The notes below the pieces were generated by a model. That model was not told the DNA's origin. It did not search any database and saw only the letters and a list, made by a program, of their open reading frames with translations. This document shows, one piece after another, positions 56,873-64,000 of a stretch of DNA of 64,000 bases. Location: the NCBI GenBank assembly GCA_008727115.1, contig CP044131.1, positions 2,666,001-2,730,000 on the forward strand, given 5' to 3'. Position numbers and translations under genes: made by a program. The DNA comes from Comamonas testosteroni. GTDB taxonomy: Bacteria > Pseudomonadota > Gammaproteobacteria > Burkholderiales > Burkholderiaceae_C. Numbering within the stretch: position 1 is the stretch's first letter; every line of letters begins with the position of its first letter.

Positions 56873-56891
56873 TTTCATAGCTAGCAGCGCT
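56873..56891. repeat. Intergenic palindromic repeat, partial copy after the MFS gene
   Basis: TTTCATAGCTAGCAGCGCT matches the inverted half of the repeat family; the other arm is lost. Confidence 0.45.
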
Positions 56892-56953
56892 CTATACCAA
56901 AGGAACTCAACCCTCTTTCATGCTGAGTTCCTTGTGTGGCTTGCGGAAAGCGC

Positions 56954-58345
56954 TCACAAATTACCCACCATCTGCTCTGGCACCACCCACTGATCGAACT
57001 GCTCGGCACTCACATGGCCGCTGGCCAGCGCCGCCTCGCGCAGGCTTGTGCCTTCCTTGTGCGCCTTCTTGGCAATAAAGGCCGCCTTGTCATAGCCAAT
57101 GTGCGTGTTCAGCGCCGTCACCAGCATCAGTGACCGCCCCACCAGTTCTTCAATGCGCTCGCGGTTGGGCTCGATCCCCACGGCGCAGTGATCGTTAAAG
57201 CTGACCATGCCATCGGCCAGCAGGCGCACGCTCTGCAGAAAGTTGTGCGCCACCAGCGGGCGAAACACGTTCAGCTCGAAGTTGCCCGAGGCACCGCCAA
57301 AGTTGATGGCCACATCGTTGCCAAAGACCTGGGCGCACAACATGGTCACGGCTTCGCACTGCGTCGGGTTGACTTTGCCGGGCATGATGGACGAGCCTGG
57401 CTCATTCTCAGGAATCGAGATCTCGCCCAGCCCGCTGCGCGGCCCCGATGCCAGCCAGCGCACGTCATTGGCAATTTTCATCATGCTGGCAGCAATGGTT
57501 TTCAACGCACCATGCGCATGCACCAGAGCATCGCAGCTGGCCAGAGACTCAAACTTGTTGGACGATGTCACAAACGGGTAGCCGCTCATTTGGGCCAGCT
57601 CGGCCGCCACGCCTTCGGCATAGCCCTTGGGCGCATTCAGCCCCGTACCCACCGCCGTGCCGCCCAGCGCCAGCTCATACAGATGCGGCAGCGCGGCCTT
57701 GATGTGCGTCTCTCCATGCGCCAGCTGCGCCACCCAGCCCGAAATTTCCTGCCCCAGAGTCAACGGTGTGGCATCTTGCAAGTGAGTACGGCCAATCTTG
57801 ACGATGTCCTTGAAAGCCTCGCTCTTGGCCTGCAGCGTGGCGCGCAGCTTGGCCATGGCGGGCAGCAGCTCTTGCTCGATGGCCGTGACGGCAGCCACAT
57901 GCATGGCCGTGGGGTAGACGTCGTTGCTGGACTGGCTCTTGTTCACATCGTCATTCGGGTGCACCAGGCGCGCCTCGCCGCGCTCACCGCCCAGCAGCTC
58001 GCTGGCACGGTTGGCCAGTACCTCGTTGACGTTCATATTGGTCTGCGTGCCAGAGCCGGTCTGCCACACCACCAGCGGAAATTCATGAGGGTGCTTGCCT
58101 TGCAGCACCTCGTCGGCGGCAGCATTGATGGCCTGAGACTTCCGCGCATCCAGCAGGCCAAGCGCATGGTTGACCGTGGCCGACGCCTTCTTGACCTGGG
58201 CCAAGGCGGCAATAATCTCGCGCGGCTGCTGCTCGCCACTGATGTCGAAGTTCTGCAGCGAGCGCTGGGTCTGTGCGCCCCACAACCTGTGAGCTGGCAC
58301 ATCAATCCATCCGAACGTATTTTTTTCCTGGCGAATATCAGTCAT
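56954..58345 (-). CDS. fumC: Class II fumarate hydratase
   Basis: Iron-independent fumarase of the TCA cycle, 463 residues. It shows [29 protein letters not shown] and the mobile SS-loop [13 protein letters not shown]. The start at 58345 follows AAGGAGATTTC and gives [17 protein letters not shown]. It is divergent from the MHYT-GGDEF-EAL gene. With the class I enzyme at 60967 the cell has two unrelated fumarases, a common way to keep activity when iron is short or oxidants damage Fe-S clusters. Confidence 0.96.
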   Translation of the reverse strand: MTDIRQEKNTFGWIDVPAHRLWGAQTQRSLQNFDISGEQQPREIIAALAQVKKASATVNHALGLLDARKSQAINAAADEVLQGKHPHEFPLVVWQTGSGTQTNMNVNEVLANRASELLGGERGEARLVHPNDDVNKSQSSNDVYPTAMHVAAVTAIEQELLPAMAKLRATLQAKSEAFKDIVKIGRTHLQDATPLTLGQEISGWVAQLAHGETHIKAALPHLYELALGGTAVGTGLNAPKGYAEGVAAELAQMSGYPFVTSSNKFESLASCDALVHAHGALKTIAASMMKIANDVRWLASGPRSGLGEISIPENEPGSSIMPGKVNPTQCEAVTMLCAQVFGNDVAINFGGASGNFELNVFRPLVAHNFLQSVRLLADGMVSFNDHCAVGIEPNRERIEELVGRSLMLVTALNTHIGYDKAAFIAKKAHKEGTSLREAALASGHVSAEQFDQWVVPEQMVGNL

Positions 58346-58624
58346 GAAATCTCCTTGCAATACGGCCCTGCGCCCTGACTGGACAATCCACGCGGCGCTC
58401 CGAATCAGGCATACACAGACACTATACTCACGCCTGCGGCTGCGCGACACCTCGTTCGCCCAAGGCCTCATCACAGACCTGACTTTGCAGTGAATGCGAC
58501 CCCTTACTGATCGTCAACAAAAGCCAATTCAACACCCTTGTGTTCACAAAGCCTGAAATAGATAGTTACATTAAGTCACCAAAAGACAGAGAAACTGCTC
58601 AGCCTGGCTGAATTCTTCATTTCA
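58346..58624. other. Divergent gap between fumC and the c-di-GMP gene
   Basis: No gene is seen. The AT-rich part near 58500-58600 should carry both promoters. A short palindrome TCAGCCTGGCTGA lies about 15 bases before the MHYT gene. Confidence 0.4.
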
Positions 58625-60811
58625 ATGCTCTCCGATTTTTTCCCCCCTGTCGTTGGCTCCTTCCTCGCGTCCAGCTATGACCTGGTGACCGTCGGGCTTT
58701 CCGTACTCATCGCCATCCTTGCTTCGTTTGTGACGCTGGGCCTGGCTCGCCGCGTCCACATGGCCACGGGCCACATGGGTCATGTCTGGTGGCTGGTCGG
58801 CTCCATGGTGATGGGCACCGGCATCTGGTCCACCCACTTCATCGGCATGCAGGCCTATCAATTGCCCATCACCCTGGGCTACGGTGGAGCCATGACCCTG
58901 GCCTCATGGGCTGCCGCTGTGGCGGCATCGGCCATTGCCTTTGGAGTTGCGGCCCGCGATCAATACCGCTGGCCGCAGTTTCTGGTCGCCTCGCTGACCA
59001 TGGGCGGGGGAATCTGCGCCATGCATTACCTGGGAATGCTGGCCCTGGAGATGTCCATCCCCATACAGTGGGATGGCTGGCTGGTGTTCGCCTCGGCCTT
59101 GATTGCCGTTCTCGCGTCTGCCTCGGCACTCAACCTGTTTCGTTTTCTGTTTACCCAGTCGGGCAGGCGCCTGTGGTTCACACAGGCGCTGGCCGCTGTC
59201 GTCATGGGGGGAGCCATCTGCGGCATGCACTACACAGGCATGTCGGCGGCCAGCTTTGCCACTGGCTCGGTCTGCCTCAGCGCCAATGCGCTGAACGGCC
59301 CGGAGCTGACCTCCATCATCATCATCACCACCAGCATGCTGCTGATTGCGGCCCTGTTCAGCACCTTGCTGGATGCGCGCTTGCAGTCCACCGCCTTCAA
59401 GCTCAACCAGTCTTTGCAGGAAAGCAATGCCCAGTTGCAGCTGGCCAATACCGAGCTGCGCCAGCGCGCCTTTGCCGATCCGCTGACCGGTCTGCCCAAC
59501 CGCCTTCTGTTTGAAGACCGGCTGATCCATGCCCTGCTGCGCCTGGAGCGCACCAATCGCAAGCGCACCCGGGAGCGGTTGGGCATCTTGTTTGTCGACC
59601 TTGATGGCTTCAAGCCCATCAACGACTCCTTCGGCCATGCCGCCGGAGACCAGATTCTGGTCAGCGCTGCCAAGCGCCTGCTCTCACAGGCTCGCAGCAG
59701 CGATACCGTTGCGCGGGTGGGCGGGGATGAGTTCTTGCTGCTGCTGGAGCCTCCTCACGACACTGCGGCCTGCATCGCCGTCGCCAACCGCATCATCGAC
59801 AGCCTCAGCAAGCCCTTCAAGCTGGGCAACAAAGAGCTGCAGATCACCTGCTCCATCGGCATCTTGGTGTATCCGGACTTTGGGGATCGTGACCATCTGA
59901 TCGCCAATGCCGATGCTGCCATGTACGCAGCCAAACGCAACGGGGGCAACGGCTATGTGGTCTTCGAGTCCCACATGGGCAGCGACGCATCCGAGCAGCT
60001 GGAGCTGCAAAATGACCTGCGTCACGCCATACAGCGCCAGCAGATCTTGCTGCACTACCAGCCCAAGATCGATGGCGAGCGCGGCAGCATCATTGGTGTC
60101 GAGGCCTTGCTGCGCTGGCTCCACCCCGAGCGCGGCATGATCGCGCCCGATATCTTCATCCCCCTGGCCGAGCGCTTTGGCATGATCAATCATCTGGGCA
60201 ACTGGGTGCTAGAAGAAGCCTGCCGCCAGCTCGCAGAATGGCGCGACCTGGGGCTGCACATGCGTGTGGCCATCAACCTTTCCGTGCACCAGCTGCGTGA
60301 AAGCGGCCTTGCCAACCGCATCACTCAGGCCCTGCAGCGCCATAAAGTCCAAGCCCATCAACTGCTGTGCGAGATTACCGAGTCCGTGGCCATGGAAGAC
60401 ACACAGGCCACGCAGCGCACCTTCGAGGAGTTGCGCGATATCGGGGTCTACCTGTCCATTGATGATTTCGGCACCGGCTACTCCAGCCTCAACTACCTGC
60501 GCCAGCTGCCCGCCCAGCAGCTCAAGATCGACCGCAGCTTTATCCGGGATCTGGAGACCGAGGACGATGCACGCGCCGTGGTTCATGCCGTCGTACGCCT
60601 GGCCCATGCGCTGGGTCTGCGCGTGGTGGCTGAAGGCGTTGAAACTGCCGCACAGCGCGATATCTTGCTGAACATGCACTGCGATGAGCTGCAAGGCTAC
60701 TTTTATGCCAAACCCATGCCTGCAGACCGCCTGCTGGCATGGGCACGTGGCGACAAGCAGGATGACCAGGCCGAATTTTCGGCATCCATCATGGGTGCTC
60801 TGACGAATTAA
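58625..60811 (+). CDS. MHYT-GGDEF-EAL cyclic-di-GMP protein
   Basis: 728-residue inner-membrane signalling protein. The N-terminal MHYT domain (about 1-250, seven hydrophobic segments) has the three repeats HFIGM, MHYLGM and MHYTGM; their Met/His residues are proposed to bind copper and sense O2, CO or NO. Next come a coiled linker, a GGDEF domain with an intact RVGGDEF motif (about residue 365) and an EAL domain with EALLRW and DDFGTGYSS. Both catalytic motifs look complete, so it could make and break c-di-GMP. No operon partner; it lies between two fumarase genes. Confidence 0.95.
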   Translation: MLSDFFPPVVGSFLASSYDLVTVGLSVLIAILASFVTLGLARRVHMATGHMGHVWWLVGSMVMGTGIWSTHFIGMQAYQLPITLGYGGAMTLASWAAAVAASAIAFGVAARDQYRWPQFLVASLTMGGGICAMHYLGMLALEMSIPIQWDGWLVFASALIAVLASASALNLFRFLFTQSGRRLWFTQALAAVVMGGAICGMHYTGMSAASFATGSVCLSANALNGPELTSIIIITTSMLLIAALFSTLLDARLQSTAFKLNQSLQESNAQLQLANTELRQRAFADPLTGLPNRLLFEDRLIHALLRLERTNRKRTRERLGILFVDLDGFKPINDSFGHAAGDQILVSAAKRLLSQARSSDTVARVGGDEFLLLLEPPHDTAACIAVANRIIDSLSKPFKLGNKELQITCSIGILVYPDFGDRDHLIANADAAMYAAKRNGGNGYVVFESHMGSDASEQLELQNDLRHAIQRQQILLHYQPKIDGERGSIIGVEALLRWLHPERGMIAPDIFIPLAERFGMINHLGNWVLEEACRQLAEWRDLGLHMRVAINLSVHQLRESGLANRITQALQRHKVQAHQLLCEITESVAMEDTQATQRTFEELRDIGVYLSIDDFGTGYSSLNYLRQLPAQQLKIDRSFIRDLETEDDARAVVHAVVRLAHALGLRVVAEGVETAAQRDILLNMHCDELQGYFYAKPMPADRLLAWARGDKQDDQAEFSASIMGALTN

Positions 60812-60966
60812 GCGCTCAGCCTTCTTCATGAAGCCCTTGGGTCATATATAAGACTGCGGGGGTATGGGCTGCAAAATTTGGCATCAGGCACCATAATCTC
60901 AGGGTTTACCGTACGCACCCCAGACGTACCAAACGTGTACTCATTGCAACCCCGAGAAGCTTCACG

Positions 60967-62520
60967 ATGACGACCTCCATCCGCCAGCAGGACCTGATCG
61001 ATTCGATCGCAGGTGCCCTCCAGTACATCAGCTACTACCACACGCCGGATTTCATCCAGCACTTGGCCCGCGCCTATGAGCGCGAGCAAAGCCCTGCGGC
61101 CAAGGACGCGATGGCGCAGATCCTGACCAACTCCAAGATGAGCGCCACCGGCCAGCGCCCCATCTGCCAGGACACCGGCATCGTCAACGTGTTCCTGAAG
61201 GTGGGCATGGACGTCAAGTGGGACGGCTTCACCATGGGCCTGGAAGACGCCATCAACGAAGGCGTGCGCCGTGGCTACAACCACCCCGACAACACGCTGC
61301 GCGCATCGGTGGTGGCTGACCCTCACTTCAAGCGCAAGAACACCAAGGACAACACGCCTGCCGTGATCAACGTGCAGATCGTGCCCGGCAACACCGTGGA
61401 AGTGACCGTTGCGGCCAAGGGCGGCGGCTCCGAAAACAAGTCCAAGATGATCATGATGAACCCCAGCGACGACCTGGTCGAATGGGTGCTCAAGACCATC
61501 CCCACCATGGGTGCTGGCTGGTGCCCGCCCGGCATGATCGGCATTGGCATTGGCGGCACGGCTGAAAAAGCGGTTCTGCTGGCCAAGGAAAGCCTGATGG
61601 AAGACCTGAACATGTACGAGCTGCAGCAAAAAGCTGCCAGCGGTGCAGAGCTGGATGACGTGGAAAAGCTGCGTCTGGAGCTGTTCGAAAAGATCAACGC
61701 CCTGGGCATTGGCGCCCAAGGCCTGGGCGGCCTGACCACGGTGCTGGACGTCAAGATCAATATGTACCCCACGCACGCAGCTTCCAAGCCCGTGGCCATG
61801 ATCCCCAACTGCGCCGCCACCCGCCACGCCCACTTTGTGATGGACGGCTCGGGCCCCGTGTACCTGGACGCCCCATCGCTCGACACATGGCCCAAGATCG
61901 ACTGGGCACCGGACTACAACAAGTCCAAGAAGGTGGACCTGAACACCCTGACCAAGGAAGAAGTGGCCTCTTGGAAACCCGGCGACACCCTGCTGCTCAA
62001 CGGCAAGATGCTGACCGGCCGCGATGCCGCCCACAAGCGCATCCAGGACATGCTGGCCAAGGGTGAGCAGCTGCCCGTGGACTTCACCAACCGCATCATC
62101 TACTACGTCGGCCCGGTCGATGCCGTGCGTGACGAAGCCGTGGGCCCCGCAGGCCCCACCACCGCCACCCGCATGGACAAGTTCACCGACATGATGCTGG
62201 AGAAGACCGGCCTGATCGCCATGGTCGGCAAGGCCGAGCGCGGCCCGGTTGCCATCGAGAGCATCAAGAACCACAAGTCGGCCTACCTGATGGCCGTTGG
62301 CGGCGCCGCCTACCTGGTCTCCAAGGCCATCAAGCACGCCAAGGTGGTGGGCTTTGAGGACCTGGGCATGGAAGCCATCTACGAATTCGACGTGGTGGAC
62401 ATGCCCGTAACCGTGGCGGTTGACTCGGGCGGCACCAGCGCCCACATTACCGGCCCTGCGATCTGGAAGGAAAAGATTGCGACCGGCGAATTCAAAGGCA
62501 TTGCTGTGGCCGGCGCTTAA
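60967..62520 (+). CDS. fumA: Class I fumarate hydratase (Fe-S, single-chain)
   Basis: [4Fe-4S] fumarase of 517 residues. The N-terminal alpha-like part has GQRPICQDTGIVNVFLKVG and MIPNCAATRHAHFVMDG, with the third cluster Cys in MGAGWCPPGM. The C-terminal beta-like part has TNRIIYYVGPVDA, GPTTATRMD and FEDLGMEAIYEFDVVDMPVTVAVDSGG. The whole enzyme is oxygen-labile in relatives. The symbol reflects class only (FumA/FumB type). A leader of 155 bases precedes it. Confidence 0.95.
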   Translation: MTTSIRQQDLIDSIAGALQYISYYHTPDFIQHLARAYEREQSPAAKDAMAQILTNSKMSATGQRPICQDTGIVNVFLKVGMDVKWDGFTMGLEDAINEGVRRGYNHPDNTLRASVVADPHFKRKNTKDNTPAVINVQIVPGNTVEVTVAAKGGGSENKSKMIMMNPSDDLVEWVLKTIPTMGAGWCPPGMIGIGIGGTAEKAVLLAKESLMEDLNMYELQQKAASGAELDDVEKLRLELFEKINALGIGAQGLGGLTTVLDVKINMYPTHAASKPVAMIPNCAATRHAHFVMDGSGPVYLDAPSLDTWPKIDWAPDYNKSKKVDLNTLTKEEVASWKPGDTLLLNGKMLTGRDAAHKRIQDMLAKGEQLPVDFTNRIIYYVGPVDAVRDEAVGPAGPTTATRMDKFTDMMLEKTGLIAMVGKAERGPVAIESIKNHKSAYLMAVGGAAYLVSKAIKHAKVVGFEDLGMEAIYEFDVVDMPVTVAVDSGGTSAHITGPAIWKEKIATGEFKGIAVAGA

Positions 62521-62547
62521 TCGCTCTGTGCGCCCCAGCTGAAACCA

Positions 62548-62576
62548 GAAAACCGCCAGCAGGCGGTTTTCTTTTG
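62548..62576 (+). terminator. Terminator of the class I fumarase gene
   Basis: 9-bp stem AAAACCGCC/GGCGGTTTT with a 4-nt loop and a following CTTTT. Confidence 0.82.
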
Positions 62577-62609
62577 GAAAGTTAATAAGCAATCCAATAA
62601 ATTCTGTAT

Positions 62610-63611
62610 TTACAGCGCATCCAAAGGGCTCAAAATACCGCGCCCGCCTTTGTTCAGTACATGCGTATAAATCATGGTCGTACTCACATCGGCATGGCCC
62701 AGCAATTCCTGCACCGTGCGAATGTCATATCCCGCCTGCAATAAATGCGTGGCAAATGAATGGCGCAATACATGCGGACTCACAGGCTTGTTAATCGCTG
62801 TCAATTTGACCGCTTCGCGCACAGCTCTTTGCACCGACTCTGGATAAACATGGTGCCGCCGCTCCATGAATTCACCGGTCACTGCATCAGGCTTGGGATC
62901 AAGCGAACGCACCGGTGAAGGAAACACATATTGCCAGGCCCAGCTGCGGTCGGCTTGCGGATATTTCAGTGCCAGAGCATGGGGTAAATACACCCGGCCA
63001 AACCCAGCTTCCAAGTCTTTCTCATGCAAGGTACGCGCTTTTTCCAGCTGCGCCTGCAATCCAACCATGAGATTCTCGGGCAGTACCGTCACCCGATCCT
63101 TATTGCCCTTGCCTTCACGAATCAGAATCTCGCGCCGCGCAAACTCCACATCCTTGACGCGCAATCTCAGCGCCTCCAGCAGACGCATACCTGTGCCATA
63201 GAGCAATTGCGCAATCAAGCCTGTCGTGCCATGCATATGCAACAGCAATTCACGCACTTCGGAGGGCGTCAACACCACCGGCAGCCGCTTGGATGCCTTG
63301 GCCTGCACCACGTCATCCAGCCATGGCAGCCGAATCTGCAAAACCTCTTTATATAAATACAGCAAGGCCGCCTTGGCCTGATTCTGGGTCGATGCCGACA
63401 CCTGCCGATCCACCGCCAAATAGGTCAAAAATGCCTCGACCTCGGCAGCGCCCATGTCCTGCGGATGGCGCTTGCCATGAAACAAGATATAGCGCCGCGC
63501 CCAATCGATATAAGCCGTTTCCGTGCGAATGCTGTAATGACGCGTACGCAAATGCTCACTCATGCGAGTCAGCAGCTTGGGCGGTTGTGGTGGAAAAGGG
63601 CGTTGTTGCAC
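62610..63611 (-). CDS. intI: Integron integrase (IntI-type tyrosine recombinase), N-terminus fused into an IS end
   Basis: Tyrosine recombinase of 333 residues that follows IntI1 along its length: [40 protein letters not shown] and the RHKR-Y residues (Arg in [30 protein letters not shown]). It also has the extra integron-specific patch ([24 protein letters not shown]) found only in IntI proteins, and ends SPLDAL. The only upstream start is a GTG at 63611 inside the terminal repeat of an IS5-type element, so a few native codons and the promoter/attI side are displaced. Activity is possible but expression is doubtful. Confidence 0.9.
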   Translation of the reverse strand: MQQRPFPPQPPKLLTRMSEHLRTRHYSIRTETAYIDWARRYILFHGKRHPQDMGAAEVEAFLTYLAVDRQVSASTQNQAKAALLYLYKEVLQIRLPWLDDVVQAKASKRLPVVLTPSEVRELLLHMHGTTGLIAQLLYGTGMRLLEALRLRVKDVEFARREILIREGKGNKDRVTVLPENLMVGLQAQLEKARTLHEKDLEAGFGRVYLPHALALKYPQADRSWAWQYVFPSPVRSLDPKPDAVTGEFMERRHHVYPESVQRAVREAVKLTAINKPVSPHVLRHSFATHLLQAGYDIRTVQELLGHADVSTTMIYTHVLNKGGRGILSPLDAL

Positions 63612-64000
63612 AAATGCCGGTCGCAGCTGAGGTAGGCTCGGGAGATGAGAGAGACGAGCTGGGGTCGGGTTAAGTACCGCACAACGAACTGGAAGGCTTA
63701 CAACGCAGCGTTGAAGGCGCGAGGTGAGCTGACCATTTGGCTCGATAGGGATATGCAGTGGCTAGCTCGGCCCACGGGCAAGCGTGGTCGTTGCCAGAAG
63801 TTCTCAGATGCGGCCATCCAGTTTTGCCTGACCATCAAGTGCTTGTTTGGCCAGCCCTTGCGCCAGACACTGGGCCTGGTTGAGTCGCTATTGGGTATGG
63901 CAGGCCTGCATTGGCCAGTGCCCGACTACAGCACGGTGTGTCGCAGGCAAAAGAGCTTGGATGTGCAGGTGCGCTACCGTGCAAGTGACAAAGGCTTGCA
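63598..64000 (+). mobile_element. IS5-family insertion sequence, left part (cut by the window end)
   Basis: The left end reads GGGCGTTGTTGCACAAAT, like terminal repeats of IS5-family elements, and a transposase gene begins 47 bases inside. The right end and target duplication lie outside the window. The boundary with intI was set from the point where the integrase homology fades. Confidence 0.75.
63645..64000 (+). CDS. IS5-family transposase (partial)
   Basis: The 118 visible codons read [20 protein letters not shown], then [48 protein letters not shown] and [16 protein letters not shown]. This is the N-terminal region typical of IS5-type DDE transposases. The catalytic DDE residues lie beyond the window end. 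GGGAG sits just before the ATG. Confidence 0.88.
   Translation, partial: MRETSWGRVKYRTTNWKAYNAALKARGELTIWLDRDMQWLARPTGKRGRCQKFSDAAIQFCLTIKCLFGQPLRQTLGLVESLLGMAGLHWPVPDYSTVCRRQKSLDVQVRYRASDKGL

Noticed and set aside
63598-63650. Reading the IS end as attI of the integron
   Set aside because: The sequence matches an IS5-type terminal repeat and is followed at once by a transposase gene; no GTTRRRY-type core site was seen.

Overview
The window looks like a chromosomal segment of a Comamonadaceae betaproteobacterium, most likely Comamonas. Support comes from the gyrA-serC-pheA-tyrA-aroA/cmk-rpsA-ihfB-lapA-lapB block, the fused AroA-Cmk protein, a phasin gene, a folC-dedD-cvpA-purF-metZ block, GC-rich coding sequence, and a recurring intergenic palindrome ending in AGCTATCAAAA. 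This is a judgement from gene order and protein sequence; no search was run.

Layout. 1-1.3 kb: end of the window's ubiG (cut off) and an ompA-like gene. 1.5-13.7 kb: a plus-strand housekeeping block for DNA gyrase A, serine and aromatic amino acid synthesis, ribosomal protein S1, IHF-beta and the LapAB proteins. 13.8-21.9 kb: minus-strand MFS transporter, RmuC, tautomerase, hydroxyacid dehydrogenase, NhaD/CitMHS-like antiporter, PncB and a thioesterase. 22-24 kb: phasin, a candidate small RNA and a short-chain dehydrogenase with a MerR/LiuR-like operator. 24.1-32.9 kb: a tRNA-Ala/Glu/Asp array (14 tRNAs in all) split by a 7 kb heavy-metal RND efflux operon with a PII-like gene. 32.9-40.5 kb: gltX, metZ, purF, cvpA, dedD-like and folC. 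40.6-46.5 kb: small ArsC-like protein, glycine-zipper protein, PpnP, ArgG, a LapA-like membrane protein and acetyl-CoA synthetase. 47-53.5 kb: a glycine betaine/proline ABC importer (proV, proW and three tandem proX) behind a long structured leader. 53.6-62.5 kb: an NlpE-type lipoprotein, a CheX-like DUF3334 protein, MarR with a Bcr/CflA exporter, and two unrelated fumarases (FumC and class I) around an MHYT-GGDEF-EAL protein. 62.6-64 kb: an integron-type tyrosine recombinase whose extreme N-terminus runs into an IS5-family element cut by the window end.

Main points for a second look: (i) GyrA carries Ile at residue 83 and Asn at residue 87, the classic pair of quinolone-resistance positions; (ii) the integron integrase has lost its upstream side to an insertion sequence; (iii) the efflux operon lies between near-identical tRNA clusters and could be lost by recombination; (iv) a promoter-terminator pair with no ORF downstream of phaP predicts a small RNA of about 125 nt; (v) three ProX paralogs, each followed by its own terminator; (vi) a family of dispersed palindromic repeats in intergenic gaps. 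I saw no CRISPR array, rRNA, prophage or restriction/defence locus.
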